DNA of 64,000 nucleotides from Gemmatimonadota bacterium (GCA_020344215.1 CP070815.1:669111-733110); one strand, 5' to 3'; counted from the stretch's first letter, positions 1 through 10,300 are shown. The notes: generated by a model from the letters alone, not told the origin. Made by a program: numbers and translations.

Positions 1-519
1 CAGGCCAGACCGCAGCCTCAGGCCCGGCCGCAGCCGCAGGTACAGCAGCCGCCGACACAGCCGCAGCCGTCAAACAAGCTGCGTATACAGACCAAACCTC
101 GGCCGCCGGTCGCGGGCCCGGCACCGGGCGGGGCACCCGCTGCCCAACCGCCGAGCCCTGCCGGGGTCCCCGCACCCGTGGTCCCCTCGCCAGCCGACGT
201 CCCACCGTCGGCGCCGAGCCCCGCACCTGTCGCGGAATCGTTCAGTGATCAGCCCGACCCTGACGAGCTGACCCGAAAGCGGCTGGAAGCGGAGCTGATG
301 CTGGCCAACATGTCGATGCGGCACCAGGACATGGGTGATGACGGGGATGGCTCGAAGCTCGTCGTCATCGGCGCCGCCATGCTGATCGGCGGCGGCGTAC
401 TGACCTGGCTCTCGTACAACGCCGCCAGCGGGGGAGGAACGTACGTCGTTACGACCGGCCTTTTCGTCGCCGGCGCGGTAATGTTGTTCAGAGGCCTGAT
501 GGCCAACTGGAGCCCCTAG
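1..519 (+). CDS. C-terminal part of a Pro/Gln-rich membrane protein (5' end outside window)
   Basis: The frame is open from base 1, so the gene starts before the window. About 75 residues of low-complexity Pro/Gln/Ala sequence come first, then an acidic stretch with DPDEL, then two hydrophobic segments near the C-terminus (about KLVVIGAAMLIGGGVLTWL and YVVTTGLFVAGAVML) separated by a Gly-rich turn. It ends with NWSP and a TAG. The layout suggests a disordered linker tethered to a two-helix membrane hairpin. An internal GTG at 178 could be called as a start, but the composition continues unbroken upstream. No family recognised; another Pro-rich membrane protein lies at 61863-63299, with no clear sequence similarity by eye. 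Confidence 0.6.
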   Translation, partial: QARPQPQARPQPQVQQPPTQPQPSNKLRIQTKPRPPVAGPAPGGAPAAQPPSPAGVPAPVVPSPADVPPSAPSPAPVAESFSDQPDPDELTRKRLEAELMLANMSMRHQDMGDDGDGSKLVVIGAAMLIGGGVLTWLSYNAASGGGTYVVTTGLFVAGAVMLFRGLMANWSP

Positions 520-687
520 TCGCGTCGATTCCAATCTCGAGTACTCGACAATTCTATTAGTCAAGTAGTCACGGATTCCCGAAGTTCCAGAGGGCCGTCC
601 GGACGGCACCGTCCTGGTGTACCGCGCCCGCATCCGGCATCGTTATTCTTGCAGCCACGTGTGCAGCCCCCAAGAATCGAGGCGCCT

Positions 688-1029
688 ATGTTCACCAAGT
701 CGAGTGATGGCGGATACACCGAAGTCCTAGAGGGTGTGAAGCTGAAGACGCTGGCCCACGGCGGGAGGACGCTGCTCAGCACATTCCGGATCAGCAAGCG
801 CGCCGAGATACCCACTCACCACCACCCGCACGAGCAGACCGGTTACCTGGTGTCGGGGCGATTGGATTTCGTCATCGGTGACGAGCGGCTCGACGCCAGG
901 CCGGGCGACAGCTGGAACATCGCCGGCGACGTCCCGCACGGCGCGACGGCGCTCGAGGACTCGGTCGTCATCGAGGTGTTTTCGCCGGTGAGGGAAGAGT
1001 ACCTGCAGTACGGCCCCGAAGACTCATGA
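688..1029 (+). CDS. Cupin-2 domain protein
   Basis: A 113-residue single-domain beta-barrel protein. The cupin motif 1 is visible as THHHPHEQTGYLVSGRLDF, giving His ligands and the Glu/Gln position for a metal, and motif 2 follows as PGDSWNIAGDVPHGA. The ATG at 688 gives a standard cupin-2 length; the TTG at 649 would only add a short Pro-rich tail. The stop overlaps the start of the next gene (ATGA at 1026-1029), so the two are probably translated together. Cytoplasmic, substrate unknown; metal-dependent isomerase/dioxygenase or simple small-molecule binding are both possible for this family. Confidence 0.75.
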   Translation: MFTKSSDGGYTEVLEGVKLKTLAHGGRTLLSTFRISKRAEIPTHHHPHEQTGYLVSGRLDFVIGDERLDARPGDSWNIAGDVPHGATALEDSVVIEVFSPVREEYLQYGPEDS

Positions 1030-1547
1030 AGCCGCAACAGATCCCCGCATTCGTCGAAGGGCTGACCGAAGCCTGGAACTCGAGGGACCTCGACCGGTTC
1101 CTCTCGTTCCTCACGGAGGATGTGGTGTGGGACGACCCGGCGATGCAGGCGCCGGCGGAAGGACATGATGCGGTGAGGAGCTTTGCCGAGACGGTCCTGC
1201 GGGCGTTCCCCGACTTCGACTACGTCATCCGCCATCCGATCTGCATCGCCGCCGACGGCAGCAGGTGCGCTGTGCCCTGGAGGATCACGGCGACGAACCT
1301 CGGTGTCATGGACCCGCCGGGCTTCGCGGCGACGGGCAGATCGGTCGAGTTCGAAGGTGTCGATCTGCTCGAGTTCCGGGGGGAACAGGCCTGCCGAATC
1401 GACACGCTCTTCAATCCGCTGGTCCCAGCCGAGCAACTTCTGGCGGTTCGGTTCCGTCCCGATCCTGGTAGCCTGCGCGAGGGATTCGCCGTCTGGACGC
1501 AGCGTATCCGTGCCGCCTGGGTGCGCGCGACCAAGACCGACGCGTAG
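1026..1547 (+). CDS. SnoaL/NTF2-like protein (ester-cyclase type)
   Basis: The 173-residue product has the alpha+beta cone layout of SnoaL-like proteins: an N-terminal helix with EGLTEAWNSRDLDRFLSFL, then TEDVVWDDPAMQAPAEGHDAV, then ATNLGVMDPPGFAATGRSVEFEGVDLLEF. The MGIPPTGRSV-like turn is here MDPPGFAATGRSVE, as in the ester cyclase branch. It is translationally coupled to the cupin gene upstream. The family includes polyketide cyclases, limonene hydrolases and many uncharacterised binders, so only the fold is supported. Confidence 0.7.
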   Translation: MKPQQIPAFVEGLTEAWNSRDLDRFLSFLTEDVVWDDPAMQAPAEGHDAVRSFAETVLRAFPDFDYVIRHPICIAADGSRCAVPWRITATNLGVMDPPGFAATGRSVEFEGVDLLEFRGEQACRIDTLFNPLVPAEQLLAVRFRPDPGSLREGFAVWTQRIRAAWVRATKTDA

Positions 1548-1561
1548 CCCCAGCTACGGTC

Positions 1562-3847
1562 CTAGACCTCAAGCTCGACAGGCTCGCCGATCCACGATTC
1601 GGCTATGATCTCGCCGTCGATTCGTACCCTGAACCGCGTTTCCCTGAACTCGACTCCGATCTGGTGGCCGCGGAAGGGGAGTCGTGCCAAGCGGAACGAT
1701 TCGACGCCGAACGGGAACGGATCGACGACGAACGAATCGCCGCCGTTCGGGCGGAAGCCTGCAACGTACCTAATGATGAGATCGTTCACCCAGGAGTGCT
1801 GGTAATCGTCGAAGCCGCGGTAAAGGCACGGCGTGCCGGTGTCCGGGTTGTAGTGCTCGTAGCAGTTCGGCCGCGCCGGGTCACCGTCATGGAACATCAT
1901 GCGGATGAACTTACGGATGAGCTCGACCGCCCGGTCGCGCAGCCCGGGATCGTGCTCGACCGCGACCTTGGCGAGCGCTTCCGCGACGTGCGAGTTGGCC
2001 ATCGGCCAGACGCGACCATTCCAGGGGCAGTTGTGCCGTTTACCCTTCCACTCGGCGTCGGGGCTGAAGTACGGGTCGTCGACACTGCTGGACGGCACAG
2101 GATAGATCGTCCAGAACTCCTCCGGGCTCAGCAGGTGCGAGCGCATCCCCTCGACCTGTTCCGGACCGACGAGGTCGGTGAGGAAGGGGTAGAAGTGGAT
2201 CGCCGCCTTCGCGTCGGTCCGCTCCATCGTTCCCGGATCGACGTCGTGGAACATCAGCGTCTCATCGTCCCACATCAGACCCATGATCGCGTCACCGGTT
2301 CGGTCGGCAACCTTCTCCCAGCGCTTGACGCCGTCGCCATCAGCCAGCCGCTCGGCGATAGTCGCCAGCGCGCGCTGGAGCTGATATGCGTAGACGGTCA
2401 CGTCGACACCCTTGAGGCGGATCTTTCTACCCCACGTTTCGCTATCGGCCTCATCGCTCACCGCCATGTAGCGGCTCATGTACTCCTGGCCGGTCTCGTA
2501 GTGATCGATCACGTCGTATAGACCGGTATCGTCGGCGTCACGCTCGCGGTCCAGCCATTCGGCGTAGCGCGCCAGCGGGCCGTAGACGGCCCGCAGGTAC
2601 GAATCGTCAGGGTGCACCGCATCGACGGCGAGCACGGCGTCGCCCCAGTTCGCGAAGTAGAAGTCGGTGTGCGCCAAGTGGTTCACGTAGATGCGGCCGT
2701 GGAACTGGCCGCTTTCCTTCTGATGGGCGAGGAAGTTGAGGACGACGCCGCGTGCCCAAGCGGGATCCGGTAGCCAGCGCAGCTCGCGGGCGTGACACTG
2801 TGCGCTGTAGGCGATCGGCACGTGCAAGTATCCGGTCCCCTCGCAGCAGCCCGGATAGGGATGGTTCGCGACGCCACCTTCGTGGCTGCAGAGCTGCAGC
2901 CCGTACCAGCGATAATACCAGTAGCGCTCGAAGTAAGGATCGGAGCAGGAGAACTCGGGCACCGAGCGGAAGTAGGCGGTCCACCCCACCCGACCCACCG
3001 CGCCGGGCTCCGCGCCGACCGGCGGCTCGACGTCCGAGATGGGCGGCGGCGGCGGCGCGTGCTCTCTGAGATGACCTGCAAGCGGACCGGTCATCTGAAC
3101 GTCGCCCGCGTTCTCGGCCCCGACGCGGGCGCGAAGCGTTGCCGTGGCTACGCCGCCGGCGGGCACCTTTACCCGCGAAACCGCCGCCGCGTAGAGTGCG
3201 CCCGCTGGGCTGACGCCCGCGATCCGAACTGACGTCTCGAGCCCGTGACGCCAGCTCTCCGGGAACGGTGTCAACTCCCAGCGCGGGTCGAAGCTCGAGC
3301 GTTCCGCCAGCTGGGCGCAGCCGGCAACCGCATCGATCGGCGCTTCCAGTACCACATCGACGCCGACGCGGTGGATGTGCAGATCCTGCACGGCGCGGCG
3401 AAAGCGCACCGCACCCGCCTCCGCCGCCACCGTGCCTAGATCGACACCGTCGGCGTCCTGGACCGTCCATGCCACGGCGAGGAGCGTCCGATCCGCACCG
3501 CTCGAGTTGTGCAGGCTCCACTCCGACACGAACCAGCCGCCGGGCACGACCGAGCGGTGCTCCCAGGTGTGCAGGCCGTCATCCGACTTGTACTCGCAGA
3601 CCAGTTCCGCCGGCGACCAGCGACGACTCAGCTGCCGCAACGCCAGCGGACCGCCGGGCGCACCGTCCCGCTCGCTCAGCAGCGTAACGGTGAAGAGCGG
3701 CGCGAGCTGGTAGTGGTAGACGTCGATGTCGTCCCAGAAGCCGGGGTACTCGAGCCAGCGCGGAAAACGCGGCGCGAAGATGATGCCGCTCCCCGAGCCC
3801 AAGTAGAATTTGTCGGTGCGCTCCAGCATCTGTAGCGGATCCGCCAT
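1562..3847 (-). CDS. Large (alpha/alpha)6-barrel glycoside hydrolase (MGH1/GH63-like)
   Basis: The 761-residue protein has an N-terminal beta-rich region (about 1-270) and a C-terminal helical toroid typical of six-hairpin glycosidases. Recognisable stretches are GLYDVIDHYETGQEYMSRY, PWNGRVWPMANSHVAEAL and YQHSWVNDLIIRYVAGFRP, which place acidic and aromatic residues as in MGH1-type/GH63 C-terminal domains. No signal peptide is seen, so cytoplasmic action on an imported or internal oligosaccharide is likely. It begins one base after the stop of the small metallopeptidase-like gene, so the two are co-transcribed. The bond cleaved cannot be told from sequence; trehalase-like or alpha-glucosidase activity are candidates. 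Confidence 0.7.
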   Translation of the reverse strand: MADPLQMLERTDKFYLGSGSGIIFAPRFPRWLEYPGFWDDIDVYHYQLAPLFTVTLLSERDGAPGGPLALRQLSRRWSPAELVCEYKSDDGLHTWEHRSVVPGGWFVSEWSLHNSSGADRTLLAVAWTVQDADGVDLGTVAAEAGAVRFRRAVQDLHIHRVGVDVVLEAPIDAVAGCAQLAERSSFDPRWELTPFPESWRHGLETSVRIAGVSPAGALYAAAVSRVKVPAGGVATATLRARVGAENAGDVQMTGPLAGHLREHAPPPPPISDVEPPVGAEPGAVGRVGWTAYFRSVPEFSCSDPYFERYWYYRWYGLQLCSHEGGVANHPYPGCCEGTGYLHVPIAYSAQCHARELRWLPDPAWARGVVLNFLAHQKESGQFHGRIYVNHLAHTDFYFANWGDAVLAVDAVHPDDSYLRAVYGPLARYAEWLDRERDADDTGLYDVIDHYETGQEYMSRYMAVSDEADSETWGRKIRLKGVDVTVYAYQLQRALATIAERLADGDGVKRWEKVADRTGDAIMGLMWDDETLMFHDVDPGTMERTDAKAAIHFYPFLTDLVGPEQVEGMRSHLLSPEEFWTIYPVPSSSVDDPYFSPDAEWKGKRHNCPWNGRVWPMANSHVAEALAKVAVEHDPGLRDRAVELIRKFIRMMFHDGDPARPNCYEHYNPDTGTPCLYRGFDDYQHSWVNDLIIRYVAGFRPNGGDSFVVDPFPFGVESFRLARLPFRGHQIGVEFRETRFRVRIDGEIIAESWIGEPVELEV

Positions 3848-3848
3848 C

Positions 3849-4277
3849 TTACCCGCCCCCGTCCGACGGCACCCCTGGCGCGCGCCGCAACATCGAGCCG
3901 TAACAGACGTGCTGCATGGCCCAACGATAGGTCACTCTGTTGGCGCGCTGCCGCTCGGCGTACCTTAACATGCCGTCATCATCATAGTGTGGGAGAAAGG
4001 CGCCCGGCCGCTCTGCGAGCAGGGTCGGCATGTTGCGGCTCATCTCGTCAGCGCTGACGAAGCCGTCCGGCATGCCGCTCAGGGAGAACACACCGTCGAT
4101 GTTGTGGAGCACCTCGTGGATCATAACCTGCGAGGTGCGCACGTCGAGGCGCCGCACCTGGGCTGCCCCCGCCTGGAGACGATCTCCCGCGCGTGCCGTG
4201 AGCGGTAACGCACAGGCCCAGAGCGTGAGCAACGCAGGTGCAAGCGGGCGGCGCAAACAAGCCCGAAACCGGTCCAT
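3849..4277 (-). CDS. Small exported protein with HExxH-type motif
   Basis: A 142-residue product with a clear signal peptide (basic start, hydrophobic LAPALLTLWACALPLTARA). The core holds MIHEVLHNIDGVF, an HExxHN zinc-metallopeptidase signature, followed by LPDG-like SGMPDGFVSADEM, where a third ligand could sit. It is short for a complete peptidase, so it may be a minimal or truncated member; no homologous extension is visible upstream, where the divergent galK begins. It is followed by the glycosidase gene with a one-base gap. Confidence 0.55.
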   Translation of the reverse strand: MDRFRACLRRPLAPALLTLWACALPLTARAGDRLQAGAAQVRRLDVRTSQVMIHEVLHNIDGVFSLSGMPDGFVSADEMSRNMPTLLAERPGAFLPHYDDDGMLRYAERQRANRVTYRWAMQHVCYGSMLRRAPGVPSDGGG

Positions 4278-4346
4278 AGCCCTAGAAGTGTAAGGGGCCC
4301 GAGATAACCGACCGATCAGGTCCGAGACTAGAGCGGTGCCGTAACC

Positions 4347-5540
4347 ATGTCAACGACAGAACCCGCCAGAGAGCTGTCACCACTCGAAGTGGCCCGCGCA
4401 ACCTTCCAGCGTGTCTTCGAGCGCAGGCCCGAGCTATTGAGCCGGGCGCCGGGCCGCGTGAACCTCATCGGCGGCCACGTGGATTATAACGACGGCCTAG
4501 TGCTACCGTTGGCGGTTGACTTGGAGATCGCCGTCGCCTTCACGCCCCGAGAGGACCGGCACGTTCGCATCCACTCCGAGCAGTTCAACGAGACGGCGGA
4601 GTTTGACATCGCCGATCTGTCGCCCGGCAGCGTCAGCGGCTGGGTGGCCTACCCCGCCGGCGTTGCCTGGGCGATCGCGCAGGCCGGCCTTCCGGTCTGC
4701 GGCCTCGATGCCGCCGTCGCCGGCAACATCCCCATCGGGGGCGGCCTCTCCTCTTCGGCTGCCATCGAAGTGGCCTTCGCCGCCGCGTTCCGCGAGGTCT
4801 CCGGGCTCGAGCTCCCGGAACTCAAGCTCGCCCAGCTCAGCCAGTCGGCGGAGAACCACTTCGTCGGAGTCCAGTGCGGCATCATGGATCAGGCCACCGC
4901 CGCCTGCGCCCAGCCTGGCAAAGCTTTGCTGCTCGATTGCGAGACTCTGGGTATCCGGCACGTGCCGCTGCCTTCGGCAATGCGGATCGTCGTCCTCTGT
5001 AGCGGCGTGGAACGCGAGTTGCGCGACTCGGAGTTCAACAAGCGGCGACGCGAGTGCGAGGAGGCGGTCAGCCGTCTCAACGCCGTCGACGACGATATCC
5101 GCTCGCTGCGCACTGTGAGACCGGAACAACTCCAATCCTTGCTCCGTCACCTGCCACCGCCACTCGACCGGCGCACCCGACACGTGGTCGGCGAGATCGA
5201 ACGCGTTCAGCTCGCCGCTGCCGCGCTCGAGAGCAACGAGACCGAGCGCTTCGGCGAGCTGATGTTCGCGTCGCACCGCTCGCTTCGCGATGACTATGAG
5301 GTGAGCTCAGAGGAACTGGACGGGCTAGTGGAGCTGGCACGGCAGGCGCCCGGCATCATCGGTGCGCGCCTCACCGGCGCCGGCTTCGGTGGCTGCACCG
5401 TCAACCTGGTCACCGCGGCGCTGATCGAAGATTTCCTGGGCTACGTCACCGAGGCCTACCACAAGCTCTACGGCCGTGAGGCCGACGAGTTCGTCACCGA
5501 CGCGGCGCGCGGCGTGACCGTAGAGAAGGTCGGCTGGTAG
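4347..5540 (+). CDS. galK: Galactokinase (GHMP kinase)
   Basis: A 397-residue GHMP-family kinase that phosphorylates D-galactose at C1 with ATP (Leloir pathway, cytoplasm). The galactokinase signature is near the start (RAPGRVNLIGGHVDYNDG), the ATP loop is IPIGGGLSSSAAIEVA, the catalytic Asp region is GIMDQATAACAQPG, and the C-terminal motif is ARLTGAGFGGCTVNLV. Oddly the sugar-binding Glu of the usual GEH(T/I/V)DY is Gly here. No other Leloir genes are adjacent. It is divergent from the glycosidase operon, which could supply hexoses. N-acetylgalactosamine kinase-like or another sugar specificity is possible given the substitution. Confidence 0.85.
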   Translation: MSTTEPARELSPLEVARATFQRVFERRPELLSRAPGRVNLIGGHVDYNDGLVLPLAVDLEIAVAFTPREDRHVRIHSEQFNETAEFDIADLSPGSVSGWVAYPAGVAWAIAQAGLPVCGLDAAVAGNIPIGGGLSSSAAIEVAFAAAFREVSGLELPELKLAQLSQSAENHFVGVQCGIMDQATAACAQPGKALLLDCETLGIRHVPLPSAMRIVVLCSGVERELRDSEFNKRRRECEEAVSRLNAVDDDIRSLRTVRPEQLQSLLRHLPPPLDRRTRHVVGEIERVQLAAAALESNETERFGELMFASHRSLRDDYEVSSEELDGLVELARQAPGIIGARLTGAGFGGCTVNLVTAALIEDFLGYVTEAYHKLYGREADEFVTDAARGVTVEKVGW

Positions 5541-5598
5541 CCGGGTGCCGAGCCGCCGGAGCAGGATCGAGCCGCTCTCCTGTGGGTCGCGTGTGTAG

Positions 5599-5850
5599 CT
5601 AGTCGTAGCGTCCTTCCGCGATCCCTTCGATCTCCTCCCGGCTGAGCTCCCCGGCCCATTTGGAGAGCAGTTCCTTTCGGCCCACCACACGGATCGCGTG
5701 TGATTCGTCCTTCTCGATCGCAGTCTCTGACGGGACGCACACCATCCAAGCGCCCCAGCTGCCGCCTTTCAGGCGGCCGGCCTCGATGCTGAAGAAGCGA
5801 CCGTCGGCGAGAAAGCCGGAACGCAGGATATCGACCTGGTTCTCTCCCAT
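5599..5850 (-). CDS. Small hypothetical protein (83 aa)
   Basis: Begins MGENQVDILRSGFL and contains an amphipathic C-terminal helix rich in Glu/Arg (SREEIEGIAEGRYD). A GGTGCC-GCC leader precedes the ATG with no strong Shine-Dalgarno. No signal peptide or membrane segment. The codon use is GC3-rich like its neighbours, supporting a real gene, but no family is recognised. It stands alone, convergent with galK. Confidence 0.5.
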   Translation of the reverse strand: MGENQVDILRSGFLADGRFFSIEAGRLKGGSWGAWMVCVPSETAIEKDESHAIRVVGRKELLSKWAGELSREEIEGIAEGRYD

Positions 5851-6321
5851 GGCGGCACCTCCAAGCTCCTGACGAACGACAAGCGCCCGGAACTGGGTCT
5901 ACGCCGACCCGACAGACTCGAGGGGCCACTCCGACGACGTCGCAGGCTGGGCACCCCCGGAATGCCCGGCGGGCGGATCTCTTGGAGTAAATGGGCGAGG
6001 ACGGACCGGCTGGTCACCACTACAGGTCCCCATGGACCGTAGGAGACGGAAGAGCTACCACGGCTCGAGACTCCAGAGCGGCGGGTACCCCAGGGCCGAG
6101 CCTCAACCCAACAGCGATTTCGTTGTAGCGCTTATCACTATTGATACCACCCGTCGATTAATTCCGCAAGCCTGACCGATCGCCGGGACACCTGGCCGAG
6201 GCGGCCGCCCGACGAAGCCTGCTGGCTGGAACTTCGCGGCTCGCCCGGACGATTTAGAGGGTTGGGATGCGCAGCGCCGCGGTTGGCAATGCGCCAATCG
6301 TATACCTATGTTGCAAACCTA
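5851..6321. other. Intergenic region upstream of egtD
   Basis: About 470 bp with no supported gene. It is less GC-rich around 6115-6165 (run of TTGTAGCGCTTATCACTATT). A short inverted repeat TTGGC-AATGC-GCCAA at 6283-6297 sits just before the likely egtD start and could be an operator; TATACCT at 6301 could be a -10 element of a nearly leaderless transcript. No convincing -35 is seen. Confidence 0.3.
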
Positions 6322-7371
6322 ATGTCTGATTTCCCGACCCGGTTCCGGGAAGCCGTCGGTGCCGGTGCCGCGCTCGTGCAAGCCCCTGGCACGAGTGACT
6401 CCGTGCACGCCTTTGCACGGTCGGTGGCGGCTGGGCTGAGCGACGAGCCGAAGTGGCTCCACTACCGCTTCCTTTATGACGCGGAAGGTAGCCGGCTGTT
6501 CGAGGAGATCACTCGACAGCCCGAGTATTACCCGACCCGCACCGAAGCGAAGATCCTGGCCAAGCACGCCGGTGAGATCAAGGATGTCACCGGACAGGTC
6601 ACCCTGGTGGAGCTCGGTTCCGGCTACTCGGTGAAGACCGAGTACCTGCTATCGGCCTATTCCCGTGACGAGGAGCCGGTGCGCTACGTTCCAGTGGACG
6701 TGAGTGACAGCGCGCTGCGTGCGGCGAGCCGCTCCATCGCCGAGACCTTCTCAGACGTCGAGTTCACCGGGATCAACGGGACCTATCGCAGCGCCTTCCC
6801 CGTGCTGCGCCAGCTGTCGCCACAGGTGCTCATCTTCCTAGGCAGCAGCATCGGCAACTTCAACGACGCCGAGGCGACGTCTTTCTGGCGCAGCGTCGCC
6901 GACCATCTGCCGGCGGGCAATTTCTTCCTGCTCGGCGTCGACCTGGTGAAGGACGTTGACGTCCTCGAGGCGGCGTATAACGACGCCGCAGGCGTTACAG
7001 CAAGGTTCACGAAAAACTACTTTGCCCGCATCAACGGGGAGCTGGGCGCCGCGCTCGACCTCTCGCAGATCGAGCACAGTGCGACCTGGAACCCAGTGCT
7101 CGAGCGCATGGAGATCTACGCGCGCTTCCACGCCGACCAGCAGCTCTACGTCGAGCCGCTCGACCAGACGTTTGACATCAGCGCCGGCGAGCGCATCCTG
7201 ATCGAGGTCAGCCGCAAGTACCGCCTGCCGAAGCTGCAGCGCGAGTTCACCGCGTTCGGTTTCGACCTCAGGCGCGTTTTCACCGATGAGAAGAAATGGT
7301 ACGCGCTCCTGCTGCTCGAGCGCATCGACGACACGCTGCTCCGCGCCTCCTATCCATCGCCAACTCGGTGA
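6322..7371 (+). CDS. egtD: L-histidine N-alpha-methyltransferase (ergothioneine pathway)
   Basis: EgtD adds three methyl groups from SAM to the alpha-amine of histidine, giving N-alpha-trimethylhistidine (TMH, hercynine), in the cytoplasm. The 349-residue product shows the family signatures in order: FLYDAEGSRLFEEITRQPEY and YPTRTEAKIL, the SAM loop VELGSGYSVKTEYLL, YVPVDVSDSAL, FLGSSIGNF, LGVDLVKDVDVLEAAYND, and the TMH/His pocket stretch ERILIEVSRKY with the Glu and Ser that bind the alpha-amine. The start at 6322 matches family length; in-frame TTG/ATG at 6262 and 6289 are alternatives and none has a good ribosome site. The MES-like gene follows after 3 bp, so the two form one operon. No egtB (iron sulfoxide synthase) is present. 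Confidence 0.93.
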   Translation: MSDFPTRFREAVGAGAALVQAPGTSDSVHAFARSVAAGLSDEPKWLHYRFLYDAEGSRLFEEITRQPEYYPTRTEAKILAKHAGEIKDVTGQVTLVELGSGYSVKTEYLLSAYSRDEEPVRYVPVDVSDSALRAASRSIAETFSDVEFTGINGTYRSAFPVLRQLSPQVLIFLGSSIGNFNDAEATSFWRSVADHLPAGNFFLLGVDLVKDVDVLEAAYNDAAGVTARFTKNYFARINGELGAALDLSQIEHSATWNPVLERMEIYARFHADQQLYVEPLDQTFDISAGERILIEVSRKYRLPKLQREFTAFGFDLRRVFTDEKKWYALLLLERIDDTLLRASYPSPTR

Positions 7372-7374
7372 TCC

Positions 7375-10300
7375 ATGCATAAGGCCACCGTGAGACGTCG
7401 CGAGGCAACGAAGAGTCCGCGCATCGATGAGAGAGATGGCCTGTGCGGCATCTGCCCCGCCGGCTGCTGGGTGACCGTCACACTTGGAGACGGGGAGTTG
7501 AAGAGCGTCCGCCCGCAGGATCACCCGCTCGGGATGATCTGCACAAACGGCGCTCATTCGGCAGAGATCATCCACGACCCTGATCGACTCAAACACCCGC
7601 TGCGCCGGGTGGGGCCGAAGGGCACGTACGAGTTCGAGCGTGTCAGCTGGGACGACGCGTTCGATGTCATCACCGAGAACCTGCACAAGATCAAGAAAGA
7701 GTCGGGACCGGAGGCGACCGCCATCTATACCGGGCGCGGCAGCTTCGAGCTGGCACTCTGCGACGTGTTCCAGCCGGCCGGCGTGGCTATTTCGTCGGCC
7801 TCCAGCGTCCTCTTCCCGTTCGGCTCGCCCAACACGCTTGGGGTGGGCGCGCTCTGTTACGTGTCGTTCGCGATGATCGCCCCCCACGTGACGTTCGGCG
7901 AGTACTACCACACAACCGATCACGACATCGAGAACGCCGACCTGATCCTGATCTGGGGTGCCAATCCCGCCACCGACTCGCCGCCGCTGGCACACGAGCA
8001 GATCAAGCGGGCGGTGCTACGCGGCGCCGAGGTCATCTGCATCGATCCGCAGTGCAACCACACCGCTCGGGAGGTCGGCGCCAGGTGGGTCCCGATACGC
8101 CCCGGCACCGACGGCGCGCTCGCCCTGGGGATGATCGGCGTGCTGATCGACGAAGAGCATGTCGACGAGGAGTTCGTCAGGCACTGGACCGTGGGCTTCG
8201 ACGAGCTCAGACAGTACGTACAGCACTTCCGCCCCGAGGTCGTCGAGGAGATCACAGGCGTCGCGGCCGACGTGGTGGTCGACCTGGCGCGGCGCATCGC
8301 CAGGGCGCGGGGCGCTTGCCCGATCATGTACACGGGGCTCGAGTATTCGGACAGCGGCGTGCAGGCGATTCGCGCGGTGTTCACGCTTTGGGCGCTGGCG
8401 GGCCAGCTCGACGTACCCGGCGGCCTGACGATCCGCATGCGGGAGAATGCATTCCCCATCAACCGAGCCGGGCTCATCCCGAACCCCAACGTGAAGAAGG
8501 CGTTGGGCCGCGATCGATTCCCCGTTTACAGCATGTACCGAGGTGAGTCGCACGCCATGGCCCTCCCGGACTCGGTGCTGAAGGGAGAGCCCTACAAGAT
8601 CCGCTCCCTCATCATCCTGGGCGGCTCGATCATCACGGCGTGGCCGAACCCCGACGTTTGGCGCGAAACGCTCGGCGCACTCGACTTCCTCGTCAGCATC
8701 AACCGCCACCACACGGCCGACTCGGCCTACGCCGACATTGTGCTGCCGGCCACGACGATGTACGAGATCACCTCCTACATGACCTACGGCCCGATCTTCA
8801 AGATCCGCGAGAAGGTGATCGAGCCGGTGGGCGAGGCGCGGAACGACTACCTCATTCTCACCGAGCTCGCCGAACGGCTCGGCTACGGCGACAAGTACCC
8901 GCGCAGCGAAGAGGAACTGCTCCGCCACGTGCTCGACGGCTCGGGCTTCACGTTAGAAGAAGTGCGCGAGGCGGGTGGCGAAGTGCAGATCCCCACCGTG
9001 ATGATGCAGTACAAGAAGTGGGAGAAGGGGATGCTGCGCGAGGACGGGAAGGCCGGCTTCCGCACTCCATCGGGCAAGTTCGAGATCGCCTCGAGCATCC
9101 TGGAAGAGCATGGATACGAACCACTCCCCGTCTACACCGAACCGGGCGAAGGCCCGCTAGCGCAGCCGGCGCTGGCTGAGAGGTATCCGCTGGTCTTCAA
9201 CTCCGGCACACGCATCTTCGCCGACTTCCGCTCCCAGCACCACGGCGTGCCCGGGCTCAGCCGCAGGGCTCCGGCGCCGCTCGTCACACTGAACGCGCGA
9301 GACGCCGAGACACGCGGCATCGAGGACGGCGACTGGGTGTGGGTGGAGAGCCGGCGCGGCAGAGTGCGCTACCGGGCGAAGCTGAGCGATGACATCATTG
9401 AAGGCGCCATCGACGCGAACATGGGCGGCGGTGGCCCGCTGGGCCCGAACGAGTGGCGAGACTGTAACGTCAACGACCTGACCGACCTCAACCGCTACGA
9501 CCCCATCTCCGGCTTCCCGGTCTACAAGGCCCTGCTCTGCGACGTGGTGAAGGCGGAGGGCTCGAACGGTGCCGGGCGCGCCGCCGAGGAGATCAGCGAG
9601 GCGGTCGTCGAGATCGCGAAGCCGAAAAAGCCGCGGCGCCATGTTTACCTGGACCACAACGCCACTACGCCGGTCGACCCCGAGGTGCTGGAGGCGATGC
9701 TTCCGTTCCTCGAGAACCAGTACGGGAACCCGTCGAGCATCCACCTGCGTGGGGTCGAGGCGCGCGACGCTGTGGAAGCGGCACGCCGGACCATCGCTCA
9801 GGCACTGAACTGCACAGCACGCCGCATCGTCTTTACCGGCGGCGGCTCGGAGTCCGACAACCTGGCGATCAAGGGCGTGGCGTTCGCCCGGCGTGAAGCG
9901 GGGAACCAGATCATCACGTCGACGGTCGAGCATCCCGCGGTGCTCAGAACCTGCGAGTCGTTGCAGGAATCCGGTTTCGAGATCACGTATCTGGACGTCG
10001 ATCGGCACGGGATGGTCGACCCGACGCTACTGGCCGGTGCGATCACTGACAGGACGATCCTCGTGAGCGTGATGATGGCGAATAGCGAGGTAGGCACGGT
10101 CAGCCCGGTCGCCGAGCTGGCGCGGGTCGTCCACGAGCACGGCGCGCTCTTCCACACCGACGCGGTGCAGGGGCTCGGTAAGCTGCCCATCGATGTGAAC
10201 GAGCTGGGCGTGGACCTCCTATCCGTCTCCGGCCACAAAGTCCACGGTCCGAAGGGTGTGGGCGCCCTCTACGTGCGCCGGGACGTGGAGCTGTCACCGC

